Below are positions 20,537 through 32,460 of a DNA stretch of 64,000 nt, piece by piece. This DNA is from Terfezia claveryi (taxonomy: Eukaryota > Ascomycota > Pezizomycetes > Pezizales > Pezizaceae): assembly GCA_015179025.1 (NCBI GenBank), contig WHUX01000225.1, forward strand, positions 18,950-82,949. Reading direction: 5' to 3'. How positions within the stretch are numbered: the first letter of the stretch is position 1; each line of letters begins with the position of its first letter. The notes below the pieces were generated by a model. The model saw only the letters and a program-made list of their open reading frames with translations. It had not been told where the DNA came from and did not search any database. The position numbers were made by a program, and so were the translations under genes.

Positions 20537-21470
20537 GTTGCACTTGCTAACACATTATGCTGAACAAGTTATATGTTTTGGAACACTACCCCAGTTTTCT
20601 ACCGAGATTACGGAGGCCCTTCATAAACCCCTAAAAGACGCTTATCGCCACTTGAATAGAGTTGACGCCAGTTCGCAAGTTCTAGATAGTCATGCGAGGG
20701 AAGGTGCATTTAAGATGTTAGAGTTGAATTTGTGTGCGTGGGATAAGGAGTTAAATTTGGGAAGTGATATTAAGAGCCTAGTGGCAATGTTAGAGAAAAG
20801 CAACCCCGGTAAAAAAGTGAAACCCGGAAATCCGGTATTACGAGGGCAGAAGCAGGCTCAGAGTGGTAGTCCGGAGATGCTCACAACTCTGGCGAGCATA
20901 CTGCATACTGAGGATCCCAAACTTGGTGTCGAAGTTCCAGGAGTACATGAGATTGAATAGTAATTCAGAGGGGATGGGAGGGGACATTGGGCAGATAGGA
21001 AGGTACCGGGGAGAATACTTCAATAGCATTGCAGTTCCAGTTCAACAATTTCAGGGGATGGCACCAAAATACATCATGTGCGATGGACTGGTAATCAGGG
21101 ATTCCGAAAGACAGGAGATGTGCGAGCAGATTGGGTTTGGGTTCAGTGGAGACCAAGATGCGAAAACTCCAATGGTAAACTGGATGGGAGGACGGTAGAG
21201 AGGTTAGAAGGGCTGTTCAGGGTATGGGAAAGGATACAAGGTGAACATGAGGTAGCATATGTAAGGTTAATGTAAGTAAAGGGTCCAAGGAGACCATATA
21301 GTAAGGAAGGGATGATACGAATGGAATTCAGGGATGAGCAACTCGATATGCATTTTGTAAGAATTTCAGATATAAAGGGGATAGCTCATCTGATACCATT
21401 GGAGAAGGGGAGGGTCTGGTTGGTCAACAACAGGATAGATTTCAGTATGTGGAATGAGTTGTATAAATAG
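20537..21470 (+). pseudogene. Plavaka/KDZ-type transposase, C-terminal third (P1)
   Basis: Continuation of the P1 transposase after element A. KLHLLTHYAEQVICFGTLPQFSTE and LHKPLKDAYRHLNR (20537-20660) match the YPKLH..H and E.LHK..KD.Y blocks of this family and are echoed in P2 at 25090-25210. A stop at 20958-20960 and shifts near 20950 and 21185 follow, with IAVPVQQFQGMAP, then EGLFRVWERIQGEHEVAYV, then VRISDIKGIAHLIPLEKG (about 21359-21412), and the frame ends at a TAG at 21468-21470. The C-terminal block is typical of Plavaka proteins. It is far better preserved than P2. Confidence 0.85.
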
Positions 21471-21861
21471 AATTAAATTAGTTGTGATCTAAAAATCAGA
21501 ATTCTCAAAGTGATTGTTTGTGGATACAGTATGAGCGGGGACATTGTGAAGGTCTAAGTTAAGATGGTGAGAGTCCAGGATAAGTACAATAGATCTGCGC
21601 TCTGGTGGTAATGGCGCGAGGGCGGTCAGGATCTAGATGAGGACAGAGCATTGTCAGGACGCCTGGTGACCCTTTGCGGCGAAACCTGAAGTACTTAGTG
21701 CTAGGGCGTCAGACTACATCTTTCAGCACCAGGGCATCAGACTACAACCAGTTGTGCCATGGTGACGAAACGTCCTGGAGGCATCAGGTGCCCAGCTAGC
21801 AGGTGACTATCATCAGAGCGCTTGGTGATGGTGTTGTGGCGTAAAAAAATCATTCCTGATG
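21471..21861 (+). repeat. Right subterminal region and terminus of P1
   Basis: No coding frame. From about 21590 the segment turns GC-rich and holds many short related words on both strands: GACGCCTGGTGAC, GGGCGTCAGAC, GGGCATCAGAC, GGCATCAGGTG and GCGCTTGGTGATGGTG. It ends GCGTAAAAAAATCATTCCTGATG next to G2 integrase sequence at 21862. Clustered subterminal repeats are the usual binding sites of transposases such as KDZ and CACTA types. The same terminal hexamer CTGATG and the ACGCTTGGTG word recur in the FB element. Confidence 0.65.
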
Positions 21862-22998
21862 GATTAGATACAGAAGAATGGAATTTTGTATAAAGCATCT
21901 TCCATATATCACCCTCAGACTGATGGAATCAGTAAAAGGAAGAATAGGACAATTATTCCTATGTTTGCAGCTAAGAAGCTAGAATAGGGAATGAATTGAG
22001 TACAAGTCATACCTTCTGTTCAAACAGAGGTGAATGCAAGAGTTAGTACTACAAGAGGACTTTCTCCTTTTATTACTAAGCTAGAATACCAGCCTAATCT
22101 GTCACCACCTATCCTACCTCACCCTATACCTACCTATTCAAACCCTACTACTAGATTCTACATGGTTGCTGAAAACCTTACTAAAGCAAAAAGGGACCAA
22201 ATTTAGCAAGCCAACAAATACAGGAGGGCCTCACCCAACTATAAAGCTGGTGAGTAGGTTATGCTATCAATAAAGAACCTTCCAGCAAGATACCATTCCT
22301 CCAAACTATCTCCTAAATGGATAGGCCCCTTCACCATTACTAATTATTCAGAATGGAGTCAAAATACAAAACTTGACTTTACTGACTTCCTTGACCTCAA
22401 TAATATCAATAATTCCTTCCATACCTCACTTCTGAAACTCTTCTTCTCTAATCCAATACAACTGTTCTCTTCTAGGACTCTGGAACAACCAGGACCAATT
22501 GAAGAAGGAAGGTATAAGGTAGAAAGAGTTTTGGAATTTAGATCTCAACCTAGAATAGGGAAGTTGCAGTACTTGGTGAAATAGAAGGGATACCATTAAA
22601 AGCATAATGAATAGGTATTTGCTGAGGATATTGATGAGTCATTAAAAAAAGAATTCTGGATGCATGGTAGCAAGCAAGCAACTTATAAGAAAAAAAAGGT
22701 TGGTGAGCATAAGCTTGGCAAAAATAAGACAAGGAAAGAAACTTTAGAAATGATTGAGAAGGAAAGAAACAAAGTCCTTGCTCCCCCTGTTTTATCCAAT
22801 ACAGTTAAGATTGACAAAAGCAAAGGTAAAGAGATGAATATTCTCCAAATGATACTTAAACATTTCTTTGCAGAAAGAGTTATTGAAAAAGACTTTAAGG
22901 AAGGTTATTATAATGTCAGGTATGATATAGGAGCAAGTGGAAGTAATACCTATAAGGATAGGAACAATAAGTATTATGGATTAAATATTGACTACTAA
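21862..22998 (+). pseudogene. pol: G2 integrase C-terminus and chromodomain remnant
   Basis: Aligned with G1 2449-3600. It begins at the end of the integrase core, passes through stops, and reaches the open stretch 22261-22584 (integrase C-terminal region to the first half of the chromodomain, ending KLQYLVK before a TAG where G1 has Trp). The Lys-rich tail is at 22660-22998. Dead copy. Confidence 0.75.
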
Positions 22999-23062
22999 TA
23001 TACATAAATCCAGACCCCTGTTTATTTCCTAGGCTGAGAGTTTTTATCTAAACAGGGAGGCA

Positions 23063-23680
23063 TGTAAGAAAGTGGCTTACTCATACCCTATGACTAACCC
23101 TTTCCTTCATAAATGTATTTCTTATGTATTTTCTTACTCAACAAGTATCTCAAAATATACAATATTCTATGTGCTATCTGCTTTACTAATATTTCACATG
23201 CTTTCACATACTTTCACATGTTATTACATGCTTTCATATATATAAGTCAAAGTTAAGACTTAACCTATTTTGTACTAGATAGTATTAGGAAGTACTATCT
23301 AGAAGTTTCTATTATATTAATCTCTATCACACGTAAGGGTCAGATAATGGTGCACTACCTCAGCACTGCCCTAACATTGCCCTGTTGGAAACACATATAG
23401 TCCCCTAAATTTCCCTTTAGTTGGACAGATAGTTAGAACTCAGAATATAATTAGAGTACAATTAATATAGAAGTTCCACTAGTTAATCTCTAAGTACCTC
23501 TGGCACTCCTATACTACTTTAAACTATTACAGTAATCCTATGCTACTGGTAATAACTTTAATAGTAAGACTAAATAATACACTATTAGTAATCTACTTTA
23601 TAGTATACATTACTAGCCTGAGATCATCTGATTAGATAAGATCTTTATCTTATCTAATCTGATTTTCCAGTCCCCCTTAC
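23063..23680 (+). repeat. LTR of G2 (3' LTR)
   Basis: About 620 bp, TGTAAG start, preceded by the AACAGGGAGG purine tract. Aligns throughout with 3674-4294. The differences are largely C-to-T in CA and G-to-A in TG contexts, as expected of RIP. Confidence 0.82.
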
Positions 23681-25710
23681 TATACATTTACAAGCATATA
23701 TATGCTAGGCCCCAGTCAGGAACTTTTACATATAGCAGGAAAGGATTTATATAGAGATGAATACTATATCATAGTGGTAGGATACACAGGTATGTAATTG
23801 CCCCATTAATGACTTATAGATACTATATTTGGTAATGATTTAGTTATTAATTTCAGATCTTAGATAACACTTCCAATAGGTACTACATTAGTTCCTATAC
23901 TATTTGCATCCAATGCTGCCTACCTGATAAAGTTTTCTGGTGATGGTAAAGTGTAGCCTATATATATAAGTATTGGCAACATTAAGTCAAGGTTTTAGAA
24001 TAAACCTATATCTTATACCTAGATACTAGTTGCTCTACTACTTTATAGTCCTAAGTAAGTCAAAAAAATCCCTGGCTGGTTAGAAGAGAGATAGGAGTAA
24101 GAAGCAATTCAGATTTTGTATGATCTACTTAGATTTATCTTGTATCTATTATCAGATACTATACAGGATAGGCAGAAAATAAAGTATATAGACAAGATAA
24201 TTAGAAAATATTATTTCTAAGTTACTGGCTGGCTTGCAGACCATATAGAAAATACAATAATATATAGGATTTATACTATAAGGTATCCAATATATGAATG
24301 TCTTCAGGACCAACTAGGCTAGTTTCAGAAATATCTTATATATAATACTAATAAATATCAGGAATGGGTTAACGAATCAGATACTATAAGTCTTTATGAT
24401 AAAGAGGTAAAAGCTATCAATAATGTACTATGGATCCTGTAAGTTATAGTCCTATAAGAAGTTATTCAATCAAATATTCTTCATACTATGCTGTTGGAAA
24501 ACTTGCAACATTTGATGGAATAGATCAATAGGTATTTGGAAAGCTATAATAGACTCCTTGCATTCAATAATATTTGGAGTTTACTACCTCATTACTTTGA
24601 CAATTACATCCCTTGAAAATTATATTGGCTTTTGAGTCAACTCTCTAGCAAAGAAATGCAATTAATTTTTTGAGTTATCTTAGGGGTTTTTATAGTTTCT
24701 TTATGCTACTAGACAGACACACTATATCCGACAGATATTTAAGAGCAAGATTTCAAGAAAGCAATCACTTGTATATAATACTTAACTAATTTTATGCTCC
24801 TCTCTAGATATCGAAGTTATACTAATAGTACTATAGAATATATGAGGGAATATCTGTAATGCTTCTATATTACAAAAGATGTTTTTTAAGATATTAAGCT
24901 AGTAAGGCTATAAAAGCTAGAGCAGATAATGTATCAAAAGAACTAATGGAATAAAATTAGAGTCGAAACTTCTAAGCAGATACAAATAGATACACTGTAG
25001 TACAAAAGGCTTATATTATAATAGAAGATAAGAAGAAATAGGCATACTTAGTAGATTAGGTTCTGGTGGAGGATTTATATTTCAATTTTCCAAAGATCCA
25101 TATATTAATACACTAGGCTGATTAAATCTCCCACTATAGTAGCTTGCCCTAATTCTCAATAGAGGTTTATAAGATATTACATAAGTAATTTAAAGATGTA
25201 TACTATTAGAGTAATTATGTTAACAGTATTTTACAAGTGATTATAAGTTATAGCAGATATTATAACTTTGCTATGAGGGAATTAGAGATAGCAGTATGGG
25301 TAGAGGAGGGTGCGGCATTTCAGAAGAGGTTAAAAGATATTATGCATCTAAAATGAAGAGGTATGGAGCTAATTGTAGAAAGTTAAAGTAAAATTTTCAT
25401 GATACTAAAAGACAAGTATTAGCTTAAGATAATGAAAAATCTGTTAGGTATAGCAGACAAGTTCTTGGTTCTAGAGATTGAGAAGCATTTACATCAGTTT
25501 TTTAAAGACAATGTTTATATAATAGCAGATTATCCATAATCAGATATAGGGAGGATTTTATTGAATATAAAGATGCAAGCATATAATGTGATTAAAATTC
25601 TAGTACCAGAGCAGGATGTAGATGACAAGAAAAGTTATCAACTATAGTATGTATGTACAATAGGTAGGAAAAGTTGGTATAGAAAAGAGGTAAAGTAGAA
25701 TATAGTTTGG
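23681..25710 (+). pseudogene. Plavaka-type transposase P2, heavily decayed
   Basis: A second transposase of the same family as P1, starting abruptly at the block just before the intron. Landmarks matched to P1: RDEYY (P1 YTEMN); after the intron, LPIGTTLVPILFASN and FSGDGKV.PIYISIGNI at 23870-23990; WLADHIENT at 24228-24255; NILHTMLLENLQHLMEWI near 24475-24530; RYRSYTNSTIEYMREYL near 24805-24855; FSIEVYKILHK.FKDVYY near 25155-25205. It carries stops every few codons, nearly all TAG/TAA. The left part is missing because G2 adjoins it, and the last part is missing because D1 inserted at 25711. Probably the outermost, oldest element of the block. Confidence 0.8.
23790..23863 (+). other. Spliceosomal intron in P2
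   Basis: GTATGT donor at 23790 and an AG at 23863 (or a TTTCAG at 23856) flank 67-74 nt at the same protein position as the P1 intron. Confidence 0.6.
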
Positions 25711-26382
25711 TATAATAGAGAATGTTGTTTCATTGCTTATATAATTGATTATATACTTTTTGTATTTCCTATATTACTACTATATTATATAACTAAGCCT
25801 CTCGGTTGAAGAACTAGCCTTCTACTACCTTCTATTGCTTTATAAGCATCTATAGTATATGGAATTTGCCATGGGAAGTTCCATGGCACTTGCCATATAA
25901 AGACACCCTCATTATGGCCACGTGACCTCTGTTTAAAGGCATGTGACTCATTACTATGGCCACATGACTATCATTATGGCATATAACTCATTACTATGGC
26001 CACATGACCCCTTTTGTATAGCACACTACCTTTTGGTATGCCACCCTTTATTGTATTTATTTCCTTAGTCATCAGATCTCAGAAGAGTATAAATAGGCCA
26101 CTGGATTCCCTCTGGAATCCACAAGAACTAAGAAGTGAGCAGATAGTAGCAAGCAAGTCTATATTCTGATCAGATCAAGATTATATAGCTTAAATAGCAC
26201 AAATTATATAAGATAGATTACACCAGTTAATTACTGTTCCCTCTGGAAACATTCCACATAGTAATGTCCTTACCCTTCTAAGGTCTTACCTCAGCAGAAC
26301 CGAAATATACAAACGTTCATACCTACGGATATAGATTATATAAATAGTACTGAATGAATACTATCTAGTACTATTAATTACA
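25711..26382 (+). repeat. 5' LTR of D1
   Basis: 672 bp, from TATAATAGAG (TG mutated to TA) to ATTACA at 26382. It matches D2 33240-33951 (reverse) and the two halves of the D3 LTR. Tandem copies of a roughly 40-bp unit with ATGGCCACATGAC lie at 25912-26008; the first has the palindromic CACGTG. A TATAAATA box is at about 26090. Confidence 0.9.
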
Positions 26383-27230
26383 TTTTTTTTAACTCACTTA
26401 CTTAATCTTTACTCTTAAATCCAAGGCCTAATCAACCTTCAGATACCTTTATTACACTCATACAAGTGTATACAATTCAATACATAAGTGCACATATAAA
26501 ATCGATATCCTTATTCAACTAGCTAGCCAACAAAAAAAAATCTAAAAAACAAGACATTAGACTCTCAACTACAGTACATCAATAAAAGACTTAGAAGTAA
26601 GCTAAGCAGAGCTCTAATGGGCAGTAGTATCCCACATTAAACAATCCCACCCTTATTCACAACACTTTTCCCAATAAGATTAATAACTCATCTTGCACTC
26701 CTGGCAACTGCCATTATATCTGTACCTGTAAATCCAGTACACTATTAAAAAACTGGCCCCCCAAGTCCCAGGAATAATTGGTCTAAACAACCAAGCATCA
26801 CAATCCCAAGGTTCAAATCTCGCTGCCTCCACTGTAGCTATTTTCTCCAGAAATGAATTACCTCCATCAGAACCTTCCTTAGGCCCAGACATCTCTACCA
26901 ATACCTCTGTGCCTACAATGTCTACCTCAACACACCAAGCAGAAAAAGTGATACTCTTGCCGGAAAAACTAGAACTAAATTCTAGACTAGTAGACGAAGA
27001 AAAACCAGGACTATAAGAAACATCTGAATTCTGACATCCAGCCTTACTAGCAGAGTGAGCTACCAAGCCAATGGAACCGTCAGTCGAATGGAGATTATAA
27101 GGATCATCAGCCACCACACTATCTGCACAGAAAGGTGCTAAAGAAGAAAAGTAACTCGACAATCATATTGCATAACCAGCTGCATTTAGTTGTGGATAGA
27201 TGATGAAATCAGATATAATGGTGTCTAAAC
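26383..27230 (+). other. D1 leader and possible start of gag
   Basis: A T-run follows the LTR, then about 850 bp that aligns with D3 62724-63540. Short coding-like stretches occur in several frames but none agrees between the two copies, so I cannot place the gag start. No self-priming site like that of A or B-F is seen. Confidence 0.45.
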
Positions 27231-28990
27231 TTAGTAAAAAGACTAAGAGGTCGAGACAGTTAACTATGTTACCCAAAGATATTAAGAAATTAGTAGAAGA
27301 AACTCCTTGAAAGAATAGATTTATAGTTCCTAACATAGAAGGGGAAATAAATCTGTCCATAGATATAGAAATACTAGAGAACCAGGTAGAGCAAGAACCA
27401 AACTATATTTTAGTACAGCTTTACCTCTCACACCAAAAGAATTTTAGGACAGACATCTTCCAACAATTAAGGAGATTTTGAAATATACTCGCTTAATAGG
27501 ACATGCCCAACAGTATTATCCTGAAGATACTCGACTCTTAATGGAAGCCATAGTAAAATACTATTTATGGCTAATACCTTACCCATTTAAAGAAAAGGAC
27601 TTAGAAATAAACGCATTTTTAAGTAAGGAATTAAAGAAACCTATTGTTCCACTTTTAAGGAAACCAAATTGGGTAATATATAACTGGGAAGAAATAATAG
27701 CATTCATGATAAGTGGCACTCATCTAGAAGAATCAGTACATACTGCGGAGGATTTTTTCAATCCTAGCAAAGAACTTCCAGGAGCATTTCTGAAAACACT
27801 AAAAGATTAATTGAAAGGCAAAGGTCGAATACCTGATACACCAGAATGGAGGACTGCGTCAGCTAAAGAACTAGACGATAAAGACCAACCACCAGAAGAT
27901 ATAGAATTACTAGAAGACGATGATGATCTAGACATAGGACTAGACTAACAGAAGCAGAAAATGCAAGGAAAAGGACGAGACCCCGATAATAGCGGAGATG
28001 ATAGCTCAGACTCTAATAAGACATTGTCAGTTGTAAGTTAAACTCTTAAAAGAAAACCTAAAGGAGGAAAATCAGTTGAACACTAGCAATAGAAATCTAT
28101 AACAGGAATAGTTACAACGAGTAACCATAAAGCAATGAATGCTTTAAAAAGAATAAAGATTGATCTACTAGAAAAAATAAGAGGAGAAGACAAAAAATGG
28201 CAAGACTTATAGTATTTTGACTCTTGGGCCACAGCAATGTAATGTTAGTTTGTTATCAAAGAAATAGATTTAGAAGGTACTTCAGCTTTGGAAATTGTTG
28301 GATTCAGAATGGAAGGAAGCATACTCACTACTTATAATTAATTCCTAAGAGAAAAAGAAAAGAATGTGACATTCTTTAGATTCATACTAGCACTAAGGGA
28401 TTTTCTGATACCCTCCACTAGTAAGGACATTTTGTGGAAACAATGGGAGACAGCTACATCATACAAAGACAGACGTCATATGGGAATTAAACAGTTCGCC
28501 AACTGGCTTACTGAAATGCAAATCAAATTGATTGACAAGGATGGTAAACAATCAATATTGTAGGAAGTAAAAAGAAGAAAGTTTCTTAATTACCTGCTGC
28601 CAAATATGTCAGCGATATTAATTCCTTTAATCAAAGAAGAATGGTCATATGATCAACTCATACATTAAACAGAGTCATATGAAGCTTTAAAGAAAGATAT
28701 TGCCCCACCATCTACACCAAATATATCCCAATGACAACACCCTCGGAATGAAAATCGGAGTCATGGTCTATGCAGGGACCAGAATCAATGACAAAAAACA
28801 AGATTTAATCCTAGCAGCAATCTCAATACCAAACCCAACACAAAAAAATGGAAGGACTCAGATTGGGACACCATCACAAAAAAATTAGATCAGAAGATAA
28901 AGATGCAATTAATTAGAGATAAGAAATATCTATAGTGTTGGAACCCTGGACACTCCTACAAGGACTATAGGAAAACACAAAATAAGGTAC
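27231..28990 (+). pseudogene. gag: D1 gag
   Basis: The frame begins near KKTKRSRQLTMLPKDIKKLVEE and runs through YTRLIGHAQQYYPEDTRLLMEA and PYPFKEKDLEINAFLSKELKKP (27478-27810) with stops at former Arg, Trp and Gln codons. An acidic patch (EDDDDLDIG) lies near 27915-27945. FFRFILALRDFLIP and the region to 28563 look like the retrotransposon gag domain. A knuckle remnant CWNPGHSYKDY lies at 28937-28970, with some Cys positions lost. D2 carries the same on the minus strand (38990-40005). D3 carries its N-terminal part. Confidence 0.72.
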
Positions 28991-29079
28991 TCATGCGTAC
29001 AGCTGTACAAGATTTAGTTATACCGATAGCTATCAAGGGTAAAAACAATAAGGATAAAATCAAGGAATGACCTTTGTCA

Positions 29080-31020
29080 AGACAAGTACCAGATTTTAGC
29101 AAGGTATATATTAAAGCTAACAAACACCCCGTACTAGCTTTAATTGATCTCTAAACAAAGGGAGGAGACTTAATTAATTCTTAATTTGTATACCTATACA
29201 AAATACTGACTAGAAGTATTGAGAAGAAATTATTAAGTACTGCAATCAAAGGCTCAAAAGGAATGATAGACAAAGCTTGTACTATCAAACTAGATTGAAT
29301 AGGTTATGTAGAAGAATGAACATTCTATGTAGCTTATTTGACTAGATGGGACATGATACTAGAAAAACCTGCTCTCAGTAAAGTGCGAGCAATAATTCCT
29401 GCCTATTAGGAACTAGTTACTATCCAACCAGAAAACATTCTACGATTCCAGCTAAGTGTATGAAAGGGATCTAGAACCATAGCAAATGGTATAAGATCAG
29501 CGTATACATAGGTTAGCTGTAAATCAGTTACAGATTATAGCAAACTAGATAATTGGGAAAATATTAGTGACATAGAAGAAACCAATCCAGAAAGAGAACT
29601 CGTGACAGCAGTTTCTACGGTATAGAAACAATTTAACCCTATAATGGAGTTTCCCTTATTATTTCCCAAAAGAATTCCATGGGAATTACCTCTACTAAGA
29701 AAAATTAATCACTCTATTAAACTAAAAGTAGGAGCTACTTGGATACCAAAATAGTGACCCTCAGGACATCGATTCAGACAACAAATCCATGACAAATTAG
29801 TTGAAGAAGAAGTATCAGGTTGCATATATAGAGTTAAAAATGACACAAATGCTATAGTCATATTCACTATCCCTAAATGAGATAAACTGGAAGAAGCTAG
29901 ACATGTCAATGACTGTCGAGACTGCAATTTAGCTGTTAAACTAGACCACACCTCATTGCCAGATATTAATGAAGCAATTGAACTAGTAGTAGAGAATCCC
30001 ATTTGGACTAAGCTCGACTTAGGTGACGGATTTTTCAATATTAGGAATAATAAAGAATCCGAATAACACTCTACCTTTTTATGTCATATGGGATATTTTA
30101 GAAGTAGAGTTATACAACAAGGGGATTGTAATGTACCTGCTACCATAGTTCGCATTATGCATGAAATTTTTAAGGACATGGTCTATAAAAATTTAATCAT
30201 CTATATGGATGATATTAATATATTCTCCAAAACGTATAAAGAACATGTAGAATTATTGTAGAAAGTACTTTAATATCTACAGGACGAGAAATTCTATCTT
30301 AAAGAAAGCAAATGCCAGTTCTTTACTACAAGATTAGAAATCTTAGGATATGTTTTGACATCAGATGGATTATATATAGACCCGAAGAAGAGAACTACTA
30401 TATTAACATTTCCAACTCCTACAAGAAAAAAGGATCTTAGAGGATTTCTTGGAATTGTTAATTATCTTAGCAGATTTATTCCTGACTTGGTGTCATATGC
30501 AAGCACCTTGTCAGAACTGCAAGGAGAAATAAAGAAATGGAAATGGACAGATACTCATAATACAGCGTTTGAAAAACTTATGGAACTTGTAAATTCCCTA
30601 TATACTTTAAAATCCTGGAATAATGAATCTACCGAACCCAAATATTTAGTCTGTGATGCTAGTGATGTAAGACTAAGATCATGGATAGGTCAAGGACCAT
30701 TGTCATACATCAGACTATCATGCTTCCACTCTAGAAAATTTAATCCAGTATAACTCAATTATCCTACTTTTCAAAAGGAATTATTAGTGATTATTAACTC
30801 ATTAAAATTTTTTTAAGCACAATTAAGAGGTTACAAGTTTACTATCCTTACCAACCACAAACTATTAGTAACCTTTCATACTCAAATACCTACAAGCTAG
30901 AAATTGAGGTGATGGCAAGATTACCTAATAGAATTTGATACAGACATACAGCACACCGCAGGAAAGGAAAATTTGATAGCAGATACTCTATCAAGAAAGC
31001 ATAAATACTTGGACACTCCC
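29080..31020 (+). pseudogene. pol: D1 protease, reverse transcriptase and RNase H
   Basis: Protease remnant: ALIDL near 29140 and a downstream WDMILEKPAL block near 29345. Reverse transcriptase: LDLGDGFFNI near 30014, IYMDDINIFS at 30200-30230 with the catalytic Asp pair, then LGYVLTSDGL and RGFLGIVNYLSRFIPDL at 30345-30490. RNase H: LVCDASD at 30646, KELLVIINS at 30778, LTNHKLLVTF near 30847 (Asn where the catalytic Asp is expected) and GKENLIADTLSR near 30961-30996. Stops are scattered. Typical Ty3 order; YMDD instead of the YLDD of B, C, E and F marks a separate lineage. Confidence 0.82.
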
Positions 31021-32460
31021 ACTACTAAGGACGATTATATTTCCAACAGCATCGATCCTTCTAACTATACCTACAACCACAACATCTCTACCAATACTTT
31101 AAGAACTTTCCATTTACCAGAAACCTCCACTTAAAACAATATGGTTTCTTATAGAGCTATCAATTTCAAGCATATCAACTGTGACTTCAACAAATATCAT
31201 AGAAGAGCTAAAGAACTTGGACACTATATCTTTTGTCCATACTTCGAGGGTATCCAAAATGAAGAAAGTGAATATAACATGATAAAGGAAGAAGAGTCTT
31301 CAGACGATGAGACTCTATCCACCATACTAGAAGAAGTTGTCAGCGGGTATGATCGTGTACCCAATATAAATAAGAACAAACCTTTAATAGTTCTTGGACT
31401 AAGATATAGACCTCCATCTTCTGAAAATGCTCAACAAAATGCCCATGCTCCTGAAGAAGTAAAGGAAATTGCTATTGACCTAGCTCATAGCAATTGGCAA
31501 CAACATAAAAGGATGTACTGGTCCTTTTGCCAAGATTTTTACTATCCAATTTATAGCAGCTCCCACACCATGAACAACTACATGTTTACTATTGAAACAT
31601 GTACAATTTACAATTACTACAGACATGGCAGTTTGAACTATAACTTGTCAGCTACAGTTCTTAAGAAGGAGAAGGAATTCCTTATGACTCATATTGCGCA
31701 TCTCGTATCTTCAAATAAGTCTCAAAAGGAACTAGCACCAGTACAACAAACGCTAGCTTATCTACCTCCACAAGCTCTCAGCCATGAAGAGGCTATCTAA
31801 GAAATCAGAAAATAGGCAAAAAGATGGATTACCAACAAACTAACATACCAGACTCTCCAACCCAGCATTCAGTTCAGTAACCCTACCGAACAAATAAGCA
31901 CCCGACAAATGGAATAGGAGATCATAAATTCTCCTGTTGCCCCACAACAACCATGGAATATACCTCAACAACCAGCTGCAACCACTAGCAGTAGCAACGC
32001 GATTCCAATCAACACCACCACCATCACTACTTATTCTAAAAAGCGAGTAGCTATTGACGAAGATTTAACACTTTCTTTCATTCAAGACATCAAAACCTCT
32101 AGACAGCATTGTAATTTCTATTTCTTAGGACATAATGCTTCTACATGCAAGGAGAAGAAACCCACCATCAATGACTTCAATATAAGGATCGAACCGACCC
32201 TCAACAAGCTCATTGAAGAGAAATAAATCAGCGATGGATGGGAAGATGACAAGAACTACTTCATCATATATTGGCTTAACCAAGTTACAGGTATAAAAGC
32301 CGCATATCAATTATGCATGAGAGTATGTTCTATCTGGAAGAATTACTATAATACCTTTGTGAACTGTAAGGATTATAGAAAAAAGATGGATTTTTGTATG
32401 TCAAGAACCGACAAGGATAATGGAGATTAGTCTTGCCTTCTATCTTTAACATCGAAGGTA
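31021..32460 (+). pseudogene. pol: D1 extra pol segment between RNase H and integrase
   Basis: About 480 codons separate RNase H from the integrase. The open part 31141-31800 encodes 219 residues with an acidic patch (EEESSDDE) and the stretch WQQHKRMYWSFCQDFY, conserved in D2 at 36400-36440. After stops, a Pro/Gln-rich part (31940-32030) precedes a Cys/His cluster, CNFYFLGHNASTC at 32110-32148. The Tyr in that cluster is probably a former Cys (TGT to TAT), giving C-x2-C-x3-H-x4-C. I recognise no known domain in the rest. The G family has a comparable knuckle-bearing spacer at 300-1740. Confidence 0.6.

Larger units (their letters stand above)
21862..23680 (+). mobile_element. Ty3-type LTR retrotransposon G2, 3' part
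   Basis: Second copy of the G family, starting inside the integrase at the sequence matching about 2449 of G1 and ending with the LTR at 23680. P1 adjoins its left edge exactly where the G1 alignment begins, so P1 probably inserted into G2. AT content is higher than in G1, and aligned differences are mostly CA-to-TA and TG-to-TA, with G2 as the TA-bearing copy. Confidence 0.82.

Noticed and set aside
26680..27162. 160-codon minus-strand frame in the D1 leader
   Set aside because: The matching part of D3 (63036-63400) is broken by indels in this frame although D3 is the better-preserved copy, so it is likely chance.
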